A DNA stretch of 48,107 bases from Bacteroidaceae bacterium (GCA_024688885.1 JAILDV010000044.1:1-48107), one strand, 5' to 3'. Positions 25,874 to 34,878 are shown, counted from the stretch's first letter. The notes: generated by a model not told the origin, from the sequence alone. Numbers and translations: made by a program.

Positions 25874-27373
25874 TCATTCCTGCGGTTGGGTTTCAGCACT
25901 CGGAGGGTTCGCCATTGAATCCACATTGCCCTGAGAGGCCTCCAGCAACTGGTTGAGCAGATTGGTGACGTCATCCGTGCTTGCCAACATGCGGTCAACG
26001 TGCTGTGCCATCTCTTCCTCAGAGTAGTTCTTGTATTCCGTACGAATCAAATCACTCTCATGAGCGATGACATCGACAGGATGCACCATCTGGTCAGTCA
26101 TGTTATTGATAACAGCGGTCTTGATGCGGTCATCCTCCTTCGCAAGTTCACTTGCCTTAAGCAGTTCCTCGTTACGTTGGGTCAAGGTCTCTGTGGAATG
26201 GCGTATCTTGTTGATATATTCAGACAAGGAATGCTGCATCTTGGAGAAGCTGCGTTGCAACTGTCCTATCTCGTCGCGACGTTTGCTGTCCGGTACTGAC
26301 ACATTGAAGTCACCCTCCGACATCTTCTCAGCCGATTCACCTAACTGCTTGAGTGGACGCAGATTGTAGCGAATAATGAATGCACAGAAGAACAGCAGCA
26401 GAAGGAGTCCAACGACGGTGATCGTTATCAGGTTTTTCTGCAAACGGTAATACGGCTCAAGAATGTCGTTCTCGGGACAAACAATGGCCACGCTCCAATC
26501 CGTGTGGGAGAGGGGTTTGTAGAATACATACTCGTCCTCGTCGCCATTATGTAGCACCTTATACCCACTTCCACCTGCTATCATCGCCTTACCAAGAGCA
26601 GTCCTCACAGAGTCGGGCTGCTCCAATGTCGGGGTGAAGATGGACTCATAAAACTGCTTGGTAGTGTCAGGATGCACCAGAAACGTGCCACCCTTACCGA
26701 GCAACATACTGTATGAATTGGGGAATGGCTTTGCTGCCAACACCGTCTGAGTGAACCACGGGAGAGCCAAGTCAACCGACAGGACACCCACCATCTTACC
26801 CTCCTTGTCGCGGATGGGCTGGCAATAAGAAGTAGTATATTCGTCTACAAGGATGCCGCCAACATCTGGGTCGTGGTACGGCTCCACCCAATAGGGTTTG
26901 TTGAGCAGTTTGGGGATGAGGTACCAATCCATGTAATAATACTCATACTTATCACTTCCCTCCTGCTCCGTCTGTATCGAGTCGCCTCCGTTGCGGGAAT
27001 AGGCTGAGAAATACCGTCCCTTCTCCTCATAGAAATAAGGTTCGAAAGCAATGGAACAGCCATAGAGGTTAGGGTTGTTCTCCAATATCTTTCTGCTGAA
27101 GGTAAACATGGAGTCAGGCGTTTCCAGATGCTGTTCCACCAACCATCTCATGTTGTCAGCCGCCACCTCTGCATCGTGCAGTGTATTACCCACATGCAAC
27201 AACGTACTCTCCAGTGTCTGCGTGGCTCTTTCCATGGCTTCCTCTCTCACTGCCTGACGAGAATAGTAGAACAGGATACCCTGAGCGGTAATGAAGATAA
27301 ACACCACACAGCCTACCACCCAGATACTGAGCCGGGCTGCAAGTGAACGCTGTATGTAGGTGATAAGATTCAT
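25874..27373 (-). CDS. Cache-HAMP receptor with degenerate kinase helix, no ATPase domain
   Basis: This 499-residue protein is a clear paralogue of the kinase that follows it. It has helix 1 (12-37), a Cache-like sensor with the same motifs (GCSIAFEPYFYEEKGRYFSAYS against GCSIAFEPNFFQEKGKYYSVYS, differing mainly in aromatic and acidic residues), helix 2 (about 313-335), HAMP and a coiled coil. Residues 418-480 align with the kinase HisKA region, but NMTDQMVHP stands where the kinase has DLTHQVRTP. The phospho-acceptor His is therefore replaced by D427, and the protein stops where the ATPase domain would begin. It cannot be an active kinase. It could pair with the kinase as a heterodimer or act as a regulatory receptor. 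It starts 17 bases after the binding-protein gene. Confidence 0.88.
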   Translation of the reverse strand: MNLITYIQRSLAARLSIWVVGCVVFIFITAQGILFYYSRQAVREEAMERATQTLESTLLHVGNTLHDAEVAADNMRWLVEQHLETPDSMFTFSRKILENNPNLYGCSIAFEPYFYEEKGRYFSAYSRNGGDSIQTEQEGSDKYEYYYMDWYLIPKLLNKPYWVEPYHDPDVGGILVDEYTTSYCQPIRDKEGKMVGVLSVDLALPWFTQTVLAAKPFPNSYSMLLGKGGTFLVHPDTTKQFYESIFTPTLEQPDSVRTALGKAMIAGGSGYKVLHNGDEDEYVFYKPLSHTDWSVAIVCPENDILEPYYRLQKNLITITVVGLLLLLFFCAFIIRYNLRPLKQLGESAEKMSEGDFNVSVPDSKRRDEIGQLQRSFSKMQHSLSEYINKIRHSTETLTQRNEELLKASELAKEDDRIKTAVINNMTDQMVHPVDVIAHESDLIRTEYKNYSEEEMAQHVDRMLASTDDVTNLLNQLLEASQGNVDSMANPPSAETQPQE

Positions 27374-27390
27374 TATACTATGTCTTTTGT

Positions 27391-28338
27391 TTATTTCCCC
27401 ATCAGTTCGTTATACGTCACGTCCCTGTCAATCATGCCAAAATCCTTCATCAGTGTGCTGGCTTTCTTCACCATATCGGGGCGCACACGGAATTCACGCT
27501 TGCCAGAATTGGGATCTTTCTGCAGACGAAGAATCTCCTCCAGCATCATCCGTTGGATGAAACGGTTCGTCTGCACATGCCCATCCCGCACATATTTCAT
27601 CACGATATCCAATGCTTCTTCCTGATGAGTGGCAGCCCACTCCCATCCCCTCTTGCTGGCTTCTGCAAAACGCTTCACCTGGTCACGGTGAGAGATATAA
27701 TAATCTCGCTTCACATACACCCCGTTTTCTTGAATATTGTAGCCGTTGTCCTTAAAACGGAAAATACACTCCTCTGGCATGTCGAATCCAGCCTGCTTCA
27801 GTAACAGATACTCGCTATAACTCACCATAGTCATCGCATCGACACCACCAGAAAGAAACACGTTAATATTTCCCGTATAGAACACCCATTCATAGTTCAT
27901 CTTTTGTTTCCTGTCCAAAATGAATGACAGATAGTTTGGCTCTGACATATACACAGCCAACCTATCCCGCTTCTGCATTAACGGATTCTTACCCCATCGC
28001 GATACGATGACGTAACTGCTATTCATCGAAGTCTGGAAAATATTCACCAGTGGTTTTCCGCTGGCAATGATGTCGATAGCGGACATCAGCGAAAATAAAC
28101 TAGCATCACACTCGTCTGTATCCATACGATAATGCACTGAAGCTGACAAGGAATGGTAGTGCATTTCCACATCCAGTCCCGCTTCCTTGTAAAACCCTTT
28201 CTCTTTCGCCACATAATACCCGGCAAATTCTGCCTGAGGTGTCCAGTTCATAGTAAGCACAAACTTCTCCGCCTTCAGCATACAGGAACAAAACATCAGT
28301 ATGCTGAAAAGGTAAAAGCCTATTTTGTGATTTCTCAT
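27391..28338 (-). CDS. NMT1/THI5-type solute-binding protein
   Basis: This 315-residue protein has an N-terminal signal that may be a lipoprotein signal (FCSC at residues 16-19). The mature part starts with the hallmark of NMT1/THI5-like periplasmic binding proteins, MNWTPQAEFAGYYVAKEKG and onward through FYKEAGLDV. Further family features are CDASLFSLMSAIDIIASGKPL and a second lobe ending about residue 300. Relatives bind thiamin-pyrimidine precursors, nitrate, sulfonates or other small molecules. No ABC permease or ATPase is next to it. Instead two Cache-HAMP sensor genes follow at 17 and 43 bases, which suggests it presents a ligand to the sensors rather than to a transporter. The ligand is unknown. 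Confidence 0.88.
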   Translation of the reverse strand: MRNHKIGFYLFSILMFCSCMLKAEKFVLTMNWTPQAEFAGYYVAKEKGFYKEAGLDVEMHYHSLSASVHYRMDTDECDASLFSLMSAIDIIASGKPLVNIFQTSMNSSYVIVSRWGKNPLMQKRDRLAVYMSEPNYLSFILDRKQKMNYEWVFYTGNINVFLSGGVDAMTMVSYSEYLLLKQAGFDMPEECIFRFKDNGYNIQENGVYVKRDYYISHRDQVKRFAEASKRGWEWAATHQEEALDIVMKYVRDGHVQTNRFIQRMMLEEILRLQKDPNSGKREFRVRPDMVKKASTLMKDFGMIDRDVTYNELMGK

Positions 28339-28414
28339 CGTATTGTCCAGTTATATCATTCGTTCATGTTTTCCACATCTCTCACCCCACATTGATCATC
28401 TGTCAGCCATCCAC

Positions 28415-29143
28415 TCATTTCTCCGTCGTCTCTTCTTCCCTCATAGGGAACCGTCCCAGCCATTTCATCTGTCGAATGCACCATGACTGTCGACGGTACA
28501 TATAATTAGTCGGTGATGCCGAGTTGAACTTGAGTGGGTTGGGCAATGTAATGGCAATCATCGCGCACTGGTTTCTTGTCAAGTCTTTAGCATGACAGCC
28601 GAAATGCTCCTGCGCCACTGCTTCTGCACCATAAATGCCGTCGCCCATTTCAATCGTGTTCAGATACACCTCCATGATGCGCTGCTTGTCCCACATAAAC
28701 TCCATCAGCACCGTGAAGTAAGCTTCCACACCCTTGCGGAACCACGCCAGCTTTCCTGATGAGGAGGTGGGAAAGAGGAACACGTTCTTTGCCGTCTGTT
28801 GACTGATGGTGGAGCCACCACGAAAACGCTTGCCTTCCTCACGCTCATTAATCACCTTCTGAATGGCTTCCCAATCGAAGCCGTTGTGAATAAGGAAATT
28901 CTGATCTTCGCAAGACATAACCGCCAAGGGTAAGTCTGCCGACATTTCCTCAAGCGGCACCCACGAATGGTGCCATCTTATTTTCTCACCCCTGCTCACC
29001 TGCTCGTATGCCCTGATAAACATCAGCGGTGAGGTATAGACAGGGAGATAGCGGAACATCAACACCAGAAGGATACTTCCCGCCAATAAGACGATGAACA
29101 TCCACTTCACTATATTTCCCACCTTGGAAAGGAACTTCCCCAT
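28415..29143 (-). CDS. mtgA: Monofunctional biosynthetic peptidoglycan transglycosylase
   Basis: This 242-residue GT51 enzyme polymerises lipid II into glycan strands without a transpeptidase domain. It has one N-terminal membrane helix (about 14-32), then the five GT51 motifs. These include SCEDQNFLIHNGFDWEAI with the catalytic Glu, the RGGSTISQQTAKNVFL motif, the RKGVEAYFTVLMEFMW segment, and RIMEVYLNTIEMGDGIYGAEAVAQEHFG. It lies between the OmpA-family lipoprotein (68 bases before) and the binding-protein gene (76 bases after) on the same strand. Confidence 0.95.
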   Translation of the reverse strand: MGKFLSKVGNIVKWMFIVLLAGSILLVLMFRYLPVYTSPLMFIRAYEQVSRGEKIRWHHSWVPLEEMSADLPLAVMSCEDQNFLIHNGFDWEAIQKVINEREEGKRFRGGSTISQQTAKNVFLFPTSSSGKLAWFRKGVEAYFTVLMEFMWDKQRIMEVYLNTIEMGDGIYGAEAVAQEHFGCHAKDLTRNQCAMIAITLPNPLKFNSASPTNYMYRRQSWCIRQMKWLGRFPMREEETTEK

Positions 29144-29165
29144 TTCTGCCGTCTTATTGAATGTT

Positions 29166-29199
29166 GCAGGTGCAAGACCTCATTCAGTCCTGCACCTGC
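29166..29199 (-). terminator. Hairpin after the OmpA-family gene
   Basis: A 13-base stem, GCAGGTGCAGGAC/GTCTTGCACCTGC on the minus strand with one mismatch and an 8-base loop, lies just after the stop at 29212. The following minus-strand bases are not T-rich, so it may be an inefficient terminator or an mRNA processing/stability hairpin. Confidence 0.55.
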
Positions 29200-29211
29200 C
29201 ATCATTTGTTG

Positions 29212-29931
29212 TTATTGCAATGTGCCTGCATTTGCAGCGTTAATCATCGCCTCTGATGCATAGAGATAAATCTCCACGCGACGGTTCTGAGCCTTACCCT
29301 CCTTCGTGGAGTTGTCAGCAACAGGATTATTCTCGCCAAAGCCCGTGCTACTCTTGATTTGAGTAGGAGCGGCACCCTGAGCCAACATGTATGACTTCAC
29401 TGCGTCAGCACGCTCTTGGCTCAACTTGATGTTCTTCTGGAAACTCTCTTCAGCAGTAGAGCCCTTGAAACCCGTGTTGTCTGTATAGCCCTGAATAGAA
29501 ACATCGCAGTCGGGATAAGCCTTCAACACATTGTTAGTGAAATCATTCAAGTTGTTCATAGCTGTTCCGCTCAGCGTAGATTTGCCAGAAGAGAACAGGA
29601 TACCTGAATCGAATGTCACTTTCACTGCATCAAGACCATTGGAGTCCTTTACGCTCTCCACCTGGGCATTCTGCACTTGCTCAGCTTGAGCCTTCAGCTT
29701 GTCCATTTTCTTACCAATGAGAAGACCAGCTCCTGTACCCACAGCTGCACCGATTGCTGCACCAGCCAATGTGCCACCAGCATTTCTGCCAATCAGGTTA
29801 CCGACCATTGCACCGATGCCTGCACCTGCTCCGCCACCGATAAGACCACCTTTCGCAGTGTTGTTCATACCACATCCTGAGAGGATGATAAGTGCTGCCA
29901 GCACGACTGCACTAAATTTCATTTTCTTCAT
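29212..29931 (-). CDS. OmpA-family outer-membrane lipoprotein with glycine zipper
   Basis: The start at 29931 (MKKMKFSAVVLAALIILSGC) is chosen because it gives a lipoprotein signal with Cys at residue 20. The longer frame above it is Cys/Tyr-rich and lies upstream of the promoter. The 239-residue protein has a glycine-zipper stretch at about 30-75 (GGLIGGGAGAGIGAMVGNLI). The OmpA C-terminal peptidoglycan-binding domain covers about 105-230, with the GYTDNTG motif, LSQERADAVKSYM, and NRRVEIYL at the end. This class anchors the outer membrane to peptidoglycan, similar to YiaD/Pal-type proteins. It is followed by mtgA, another envelope gene. Confidence 0.92.
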   Translation of the reverse strand: MKKMKFSAVVLAALIILSGCGMNNTAKGGLIGGGAGAGIGAMVGNLIGRNAGGTLAGAAIGAAVGTGAGLLIGKKMDKLKAQAEQVQNAQVESVKDSNGLDAVKVTFDSGILFSSGKSTLSGTAMNNLNDFTNNVLKAYPDCDVSIQGYTDNTGFKGSTAEESFQKNIKLSQERADAVKSYMLAQGAAPTQIKSSTGFGENNPVADNSTKEGKAQNRRVEIYLYASEAMINAANAGTLQ

Positions 29932-29998
29932 AATCTTACGTTTTTTATGTGTATAAATATATAGATTCCCTGTCAACGGATGGCAAGATTCTTGAGTG

Positions 29999-30029
29999 CA
30001 AATATATGAATATTTGTTGATACAACACA
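29999..30029 (-). promoter_or_regulatory. Promoter of the OmpA-family lipoprotein gene
   Basis: On the minus strand TGTG, 19 bases, then TATATTTG (29999-30006) gives a -33/-7 pair with one mismatch in the -33 box. The leader to the start codon is about 60 bases. Confidence 0.6.
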
Positions 30030-30134
30030 TTTTTATGAAAAATAAATGTAAAAAAAACACATTTTTCTTCCTTCTACACCCACAAAACACCCTTATAAAC
30101 GCCATTCGGCAGGATATACATCAAGAGAAAAACG

Positions 30135-30178
30135 AAAAAGTCAAAAGAAAAGCGTAAACAAATCGCTTTGTTTACGCT
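30135..30178 (-). terminator. dapA operon terminator
   Basis: A perfect 12-base stem, AGCGTAAACAAA/TTTGTTTACGCT with loop GCGA (30151-30178), is followed on the minus strand by TTTCTTTTGACTTTTT. Confidence 0.93.
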
Positions 30179-30222
30179 GTCTCTATAATGTCTTTTGAAC
30201 AGAAAACTTCTTACGGAATCTA

Positions 30223-31125
30223 TCAGCATTTGATATTGAGTTCCTTGACAATAGCAGAAATTTTCTCCATGGTGGAAATGCGTGAGGGAACAAGGGGCAG
30301 GCGAAGTTCATTCTCGATAAGTCCCATAGAGTTGAGCATGGCCTTCACGCCTGCTGGGTTGCCATCCACAAATAGAAGTTTGAAGAGTTCCGTGAACTTA
30401 TGATGGATGAGTAGCGCGTTCTGGTAGTCGCCATTGAGGGCGAGACGCACCATGCGGCTAAACTCCTTGGGCAATGCATTACCAATGACAGAGATAACAC
30501 CTACAGCGCCCAATGTGATGAGCGGGAAGGTGATGCCGTCGTCACCAGAAATCACGTCAAAGTTGGCAGGTTTATTCTTGATGATGTCGTCTATCTGTGT
30601 AAAGTTGCCAGACGCCTCTTTGATGGCAACGATGTTTTCACACTCGTTGGCAAGACGAAGTGTAGTTTCTGCTGTCATGTTGACACCCACACGTCCCGGC
30701 ACATTGTAGAGCACGACTGAAAGATTGCGCGTGGCAGCGGCGGCAGCAATAGCTTTAAAGTGCTGGTAAAGACCTTCTTGTGAAGGTTTGTTGTAGTATG
30801 GGCACACGCTAAGGATGCCTTCAATACCATTAAAGTCACCTGCTTGTATCTGTTCCACCACGGCTGCAGTATTGTTGCCTCCGCATCCCATAAGAATAGG
30901 CACCTGTCCGTTGACTTTCTCCACCACCAAGTCTTTCACCTGCTGACGCTCCTCAACAGAAAGTGTAGGTGTTTCTGCAGTGGTGCCCAACAGACAGATA
31001 AAGTCTATACCGTTGGAAAGTTGGTAATCAAGCAAACGGCGAAGAGCGGTGAAGTCCACCTTGCCTTCTTTTGTAAAAGGAGTGACGAGCGCTATGCCCA
31101 ACCCTTTGAATTTATTACGTTTCAT
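30223..31125 (-). CDS. dapA: 4-hydroxy-tetrahydrodipicolinate synthase
   Basis: DapA condenses pyruvate with aspartate semialdehyde, the first committed step to diaminopimelate and lysine. The 300-residue TIM barrel shows the family motifs: GIALVTPFT at the start, the GTTAETPTLS substrate loop, YYNKPSQEGLYQHF with the proton-relay Tyr, YNVPGRVGVNM with the second Tyr, and IKEASGN with the Schiff-base lysine at about residue 166. It is the last gene of glnS-TPR-dapA (27 bases after the TPR gene), and a strong terminator follows. Confidence 0.96.
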   Translation of the reverse strand: MKRNKFKGLGIALVTPFTKEGKVDFTALRRLLDYQLSNGIDFICLLGTTAETPTLSVEERQQVKDLVVEKVNGQVPILMGCGGNNTAAVVEQIQAGDFNGIEGILSVCPYYNKPSQEGLYQHFKAIAAAAATRNLSVVLYNVPGRVGVNMTAETTLRLANECENIVAIKEASGNFTQIDDIIKNKPANFDVISGDDGITFPLITLGAVGVISVIGNALPKEFSRMVRLALNGDYQNALLIHHKFTELFKLLFVDGNPAGVKAMLNSMGLIENELRLPLVPSRISTMEKISAIVKELNIKC

Positions 31126-31152
31126 ATAGCTATGTTATTTATTTTCTTTATT

Positions 31153-32772
31153 CTACGTGAAGTCTTGCAGGAGGAGGTTCTCACCCTTCAGACTCTTCAT
31201 CAGTTTGTCGATGTTCTTCTCTGCATAGTCACACCATTTGCTCACAGGAACATTCTTTGGGAAATGCCCCTCATACACCTTCTTGACGAGGTCAGGTGTT
31301 TCCTTGCATGCCACCTTGAAATACTTGATGAACTGGTCTTTATGCCCCAATTTCAGATAGGTGAGCGACTTGGCTGCAGGAATGTTCTTGACAAATGGAC
31401 TGCTGCTGTTGGCAGCTATCTGACTCACGGCATTCAGCACCTCCAATGCAAACTTGTCAAAATTGTTGAGCACAAATGTGAGTGCAATATCGATGCCCAT
31501 CATCACCTGATCATCAGCCAACTGCAAAGCGATGGCGAAATTGCGTGCAGCTTCATCATAACGTGACAATGCCAGATTATTGATGCCAAGCATGAAGTAG
31601 GCTTCAGAATTCTTCCCGTCAATTTCTGTCAAACATTTGTTGGCCATGATGCTTTCCTCATAGCATTCATTATGGTGACAGAGATCGCTGATGTCTGTGA
31701 GGATGCGTTTATAAAGGTCCATGAATTCCTGGTATAATGCCTCTTCCTCCTTCCTTTCCTTGGAATCGCGACGCAAGGTTGCTCTTGCTCTGCTATATTT
31801 TGCATCAGCTTCTTTCTTTCTGTTTACAAAATACTTCATGAGCCATTCCAGTTCGGATATAGCAAGATTCTTTTCACCATTGGAGAACAAGGCATCAGCA
31901 TATGGAATGATCTGCACGGCTTCCCCACCCCTGTCAAGATATTCTTTGAACACAGGCTGGGATTCCTTCTTCTCACCCATGCAATGGAAGGAATGCGCCT
32001 TGGTCAAAAGCGCTTCAAGGTCGTTGGGGTTGACAGCAAGAGCAAAGTCGCATGATTCCAAAGCTTGCTCATAGCGCTGCAACATGAACTGAGCGAGAGC
32101 AAGATTCGTCCATCCCTTGGGCAAGTATGGCTGCACTTCCAGCACCTGAGTGATCACCTCACACATCAGGTCTGCCAAATCATTATCACGGCAGATATCT
32201 GCCAATTGGACATCCTCTTCATATTCACCCAACGGAGAGAACGTGTCGAGATATTCTCGCACCCATCGACGGGTAGCCTCCACGTCATACACCCTATCTT
32301 TCTGGCTGGTTCCACGCAATTCAATCAAGGAAGAAATGATGTGGATGTAACTCTCACGCCGTTGCTGTTCAGAAGGCTCCTGTCCATTCTCAAGCTTCAT
32401 CCAATCACGCCAAATCTTCTCCGCTTTCTTCACATTCCCGTATTTGACATATTCCAACTGTGCCAACTGGTATATCACGTCGGAATTGGATGCATCCAAG
32501 GTCTTGAGCACAGCCTCTGCTTTGTCATACTGCCTCTCGTAGATGTGGGTGGCACTCAACACAATCAACAGCACCTCATCATCGGGATGAAGCGAAAGAC
32601 CCGCCGCAAGCGTATCCATTGTCAAGTCCGGCCGATCCAAACTGAGGTAGTAATCAGCGATGTCGGCAAAGTCGTCAGCATCCAGATAGACACTTTCTCC
32701 TTTGTCGCGCTGCTCTTCATACAACGTCAGCACTTCCTTGAATTCCTTGGATTGAAAATAGTCTTTTGCCAT
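31153..32772 (-). CDS. TPR-repeat protein, cytoplasmic
   Basis: This 539-residue helical protein has no signal peptide and several tetratricopeptide-like repeats. The clearest are PKGWTNLALAQFMLQRYEQALESCDFALAVNP-like segments around residues 215-250 and another pair around 390-430 (AYFMLGINNLALSRYDEAARNF). Such proteins are protein-protein adaptors; the partner is unknown. It lies 14 bases after glnS and 27 before dapA, all in one direction, so it is probably co-transcribed with them. The functional link to these two enzymes is not obvious. Confidence 0.88.
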   Translation of the reverse strand: MAKDYFQSKEFKEVLTLYEEQRDKGESVYLDADDFADIADYYLSLDRPDLTMDTLAAGLSLHPDDEVLLIVLSATHIYERQYDKAEAVLKTLDASNSDVIYQLAQLEYVKYGNVKKAEKIWRDWMKLENGQEPSEQQRRESYIHIISSLIELRGTSQKDRVYDVEATRRWVREYLDTFSPLGEYEEDVQLADICRDNDLADLMCEVITQVLEVQPYLPKGWTNLALAQFMLQRYEQALESCDFALAVNPNDLEALLTKAHSFHCMGEKKESQPVFKEYLDRGGEAVQIIPYADALFSNGEKNLAISELEWLMKYFVNRKKEADAKYSRARATLRRDSKERKEEEALYQEFMDLYKRILTDISDLCHHNECYEESIMANKCLTEIDGKNSEAYFMLGINNLALSRYDEAARNFAIALQLADDQVMMGIDIALTFVLNNFDKFALEVLNAVSQIAANSSSPFVKNIPAAKSLTYLKLGHKDQFIKYFKVACKETPDLVKKVYEGHFPKNVPVSKWCDYAEKNIDKLMKSLKGENLLLQDFT

Positions 32773-32786
32773 GAGATGGGTTCAAT

Positions 32787-34568
32787 TCACTTGTTGATTT
32801 TCTTCCATGCATCGGTTAAGCCCACGGTACGATTGAACACCAGATGCTCGAGTGTGGAATCAGGATCAACATTATAGTATCCAATGCGTTGGAACTGCAA
32901 GTAATCCATAGGCTTGCGGGTAGAAAGCCATTTCTCCACATATGCCCTTTTCACTTCAAGACTGTTGGGATTGAGGAAAGGACGCATGGCTTCAATACCA
33001 CGCACATCACCATGTTCCTTTGAGTAGTTCGCCACTTCGTCACGAGGATTCTCCACCATCCAAAGACGGTCATAATTGCGCACCTCAGCTTCGAGACAAT
33101 GCTTGCAACTAACCCAGTGGATGGTCTTTCCCTTAATCTTCATGTCGCTATGCGCTTGCCCTGTCTTAGTTTCAGGTATCAGCTCTGCATGAATTTCGAT
33201 GATATTGCCTTCAGCATCTTTCACTACACAGTCTTCAATGTTTTCAGGACACTGAATGATGTAGGAGTTCTTCAGACGCACCTGCTTGCCAGGACCCAAA
33301 CGGAAGAATTTCTTTGGAGCATCCTCCATGAAATCGTCACGCTCTATCCACAACTCACGGCTGAATTCAATCTCATGCGTACCATCAGCCTCGTTTTCAG
33401 GATTGTTGATAGCATTATACACCTCAGTTTCCCCTTCCGGGAAATTGGTGATGACCAGCTTGACAGGATTAATGACAGCACTTACACGCTGTGCACGTTT
33501 GTTCAAGTCATCACGCACAGCCGACTCGAAAAGTGACATCTGATTGAGCGCGTCAAACTTCGTGTAGCCAATCTTGTTGATGAAAGCGAGGATGCCTTCA
33601 GGACTATAGCCTCGACGACGGAAACCACAAATGGTCGGCATACGTGGGTCATCCCATCCGTTCACCACCTTCTCCTGAACAAGAATGAGCAGATTGCGCT
33701 TAGAGAGCAGAATATGCGTGAGGTTCAGTTTATTGAACTCTGTCTGACGAGGACGATTGTCATCTATAGGATTGTCTGTTCCATCCGTCTCTTTTGCCCA
33801 ATCGACGAAGAGGTCATACAAGGGGCGGTGACTCACAAACTCCAATGTACACCACGAGTGAGTCACACCTTCCCAGTAATCACACTGACCATGTGTAAAG
33901 TCATACATCGGGTAGGCATTCCACTTGTTGCCGGTACGCCAATGTGGCATATTCAGCACACGATACAGGATGGGGTCACGGAAGTGCATATTAGGGCTTG
34001 CCATGTCTATCTTGGCACGCAGCACCATCTTGCCCGGCTCCATGTTGCCGGAGTTCATCTCCTGGAACAGACGCAAACTCTCCTCCACTGGACGATCACG
34101 ATAGGGCGAATTAGTGCCAGGTTGAGTGGGTGTGCCCTTCTGCTCAGCTATCTGCTCGGCAGTCTGCTCGTCAATGTAGGCTCTTCCCTGCTTAATCAGT
34201 GCCACTGCCAAATCCCACAACTGCTGAAAATAGTCGCTGGCATAGTAGATGTTACCCCACTTGAAGCCCAGCCACTCAATGTCACGCTTGATGGCTTCCA
34301 CATATTCGGTGTCTTCTTTTTGAGGGTTGGTGTCATCCATTCGGAGGTTACACACACCACCATATTTCTGAGCCATACCGAAGTCGAGTGCAATCGCCTT
34401 GGCATGTCCTATATGCAGATAGCCGTTAGGTTCGGGTGGGAAGCGTGTCTGCATTCTGCCACCATTCTTGCCTTCAGCCAAATCTTTCACCAGCTGTTCC
34501 TCTATGAAGTTGAGAGATTCTTTCCTACCCTCTTCTGTCATGAACTCCTCTGTGTTTTCTACACTCAT
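32787..34568 (-). CDS. glnS: Glutaminyl-tRNA synthetase
   Basis: GlnRS charges tRNA-Gln directly with glutamine. The chosen start is 34568 (MSVENTEEF), 593 residues. The longer frame above it passes through the -7 element at 34622-34629. Class I motifs are visible: PPEPNGYLHIGHAKAIAL with HIGH, and the KMSKS-like loop ILLSKRNL. Discriminating features for GlnRS against GluRS are the RMDDTNPQKED segment and the long C-terminal double beta-barrel (RNYDRLWMVENP and onward). It is the promoter-proximal gene of glnS-TPR-dapA. Confidence 0.96.
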   Translation of the reverse strand: MSVENTEEFMTEEGRKESLNFIEEQLVKDLAEGKNGGRMQTRFPPEPNGYLHIGHAKAIALDFGMAQKYGGVCNLRMDDTNPQKEDTEYVEAIKRDIEWLGFKWGNIYYASDYFQQLWDLAVALIKQGRAYIDEQTAEQIAEQKGTPTQPGTNSPYRDRPVEESLRLFQEMNSGNMEPGKMVLRAKIDMASPNMHFRDPILYRVLNMPHWRTGNKWNAYPMYDFTHGQCDYWEGVTHSWCTLEFVSHRPLYDLFVDWAKETDGTDNPIDDNRPRQTEFNKLNLTHILLSKRNLLILVQEKVVNGWDDPRMPTICGFRRRGYSPEGILAFINKIGYTKFDALNQMSLFESAVRDDLNKRAQRVSAVINPVKLVITNFPEGETEVYNAINNPENEADGTHEIEFSRELWIERDDFMEDAPKKFFRLGPGKQVRLKNSYIIQCPENIEDCVVKDAEGNIIEIHAELIPETKTGQAHSDMKIKGKTIHWVSCKHCLEAEVRNYDRLWMVENPRDEVANYSKEHGDVRGIEAMRPFLNPNSLEVKRAYVEKWLSTRKPMDYLQFQRIGYYNVDPDSTLEHLVFNRTVGLTDAWKKINK

Positions 34569-34621
34569 GTCAACTTTTCTTTTTAATATATAATATGTAT
34601 CATCCACTTCAATATTGGGTG

Positions 34622-34629
34622 CAAAATTA
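34622..34629 (-). promoter_or_regulatory. -7 element for glnS
   Basis: TAATTTTG on the minus strand lies 53 bases before the start codon. The -33 box is not clear. Confidence 0.5.
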
Positions 34630-34714
34630 CTATAAATTTTCCTTGTTTCCATCATGTTGCCCCATAAAAATGGCGAAAAAATGTGATTTATGTTAAAAAA
34701 CACATTTATTAAAA

Positions 34715-34745
34715 CTTGTTTATTCAAAAATAAGCCCTAACTTTG
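34715..34745 (+). promoter_or_regulatory. Promoter pointing into the glnS-uxaC spacer
   Basis: CTTG (34715-34718), 19 bases, then TAACTTTG (34738-34745) is a good promoter match more than 200 bases before uxaC. It would transcribe the structured segment at 34752-34840. Confidence 0.65.
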
Positions 34746-34751
34746 CCATCG

Positions 34752-34840
34752 TTATCCTGAAAACAATCTTTTTACCTTAGAAACTAGTACCTATTAAAGG
34801 AAATTGAAGGCGCCACATTGTGAAATGAGGCGCCTTCTAT
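34752..34840 (+). ncRNA. Candidate small RNA or long uxaC leader
   Basis: Downstream of the promoter at 34715-34745 there is no open frame. After about 55 bases comes a GC-rich stem, GAAGGCGCC/GGCGCCTTC (34806-34814 and 34829-34837), which stands out in AT-rich DNA. No T tract directly follows. A separate promoter for uxaC lies further on. It may be a short RNA or an alternative 5' leader of uxaC. Confidence 0.35.
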
Positions 34841-34878
34841 GCATTTAGGGCACAGAGAGGAATGTTTTTGCCCTTTTA

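Noticed and set aside
25831-25998. 56-residue N-terminal extension of the histidine kinase
   Set aside because: It reads through the end of the preceding gene in another frame and precedes a clear start with a membrane helix.
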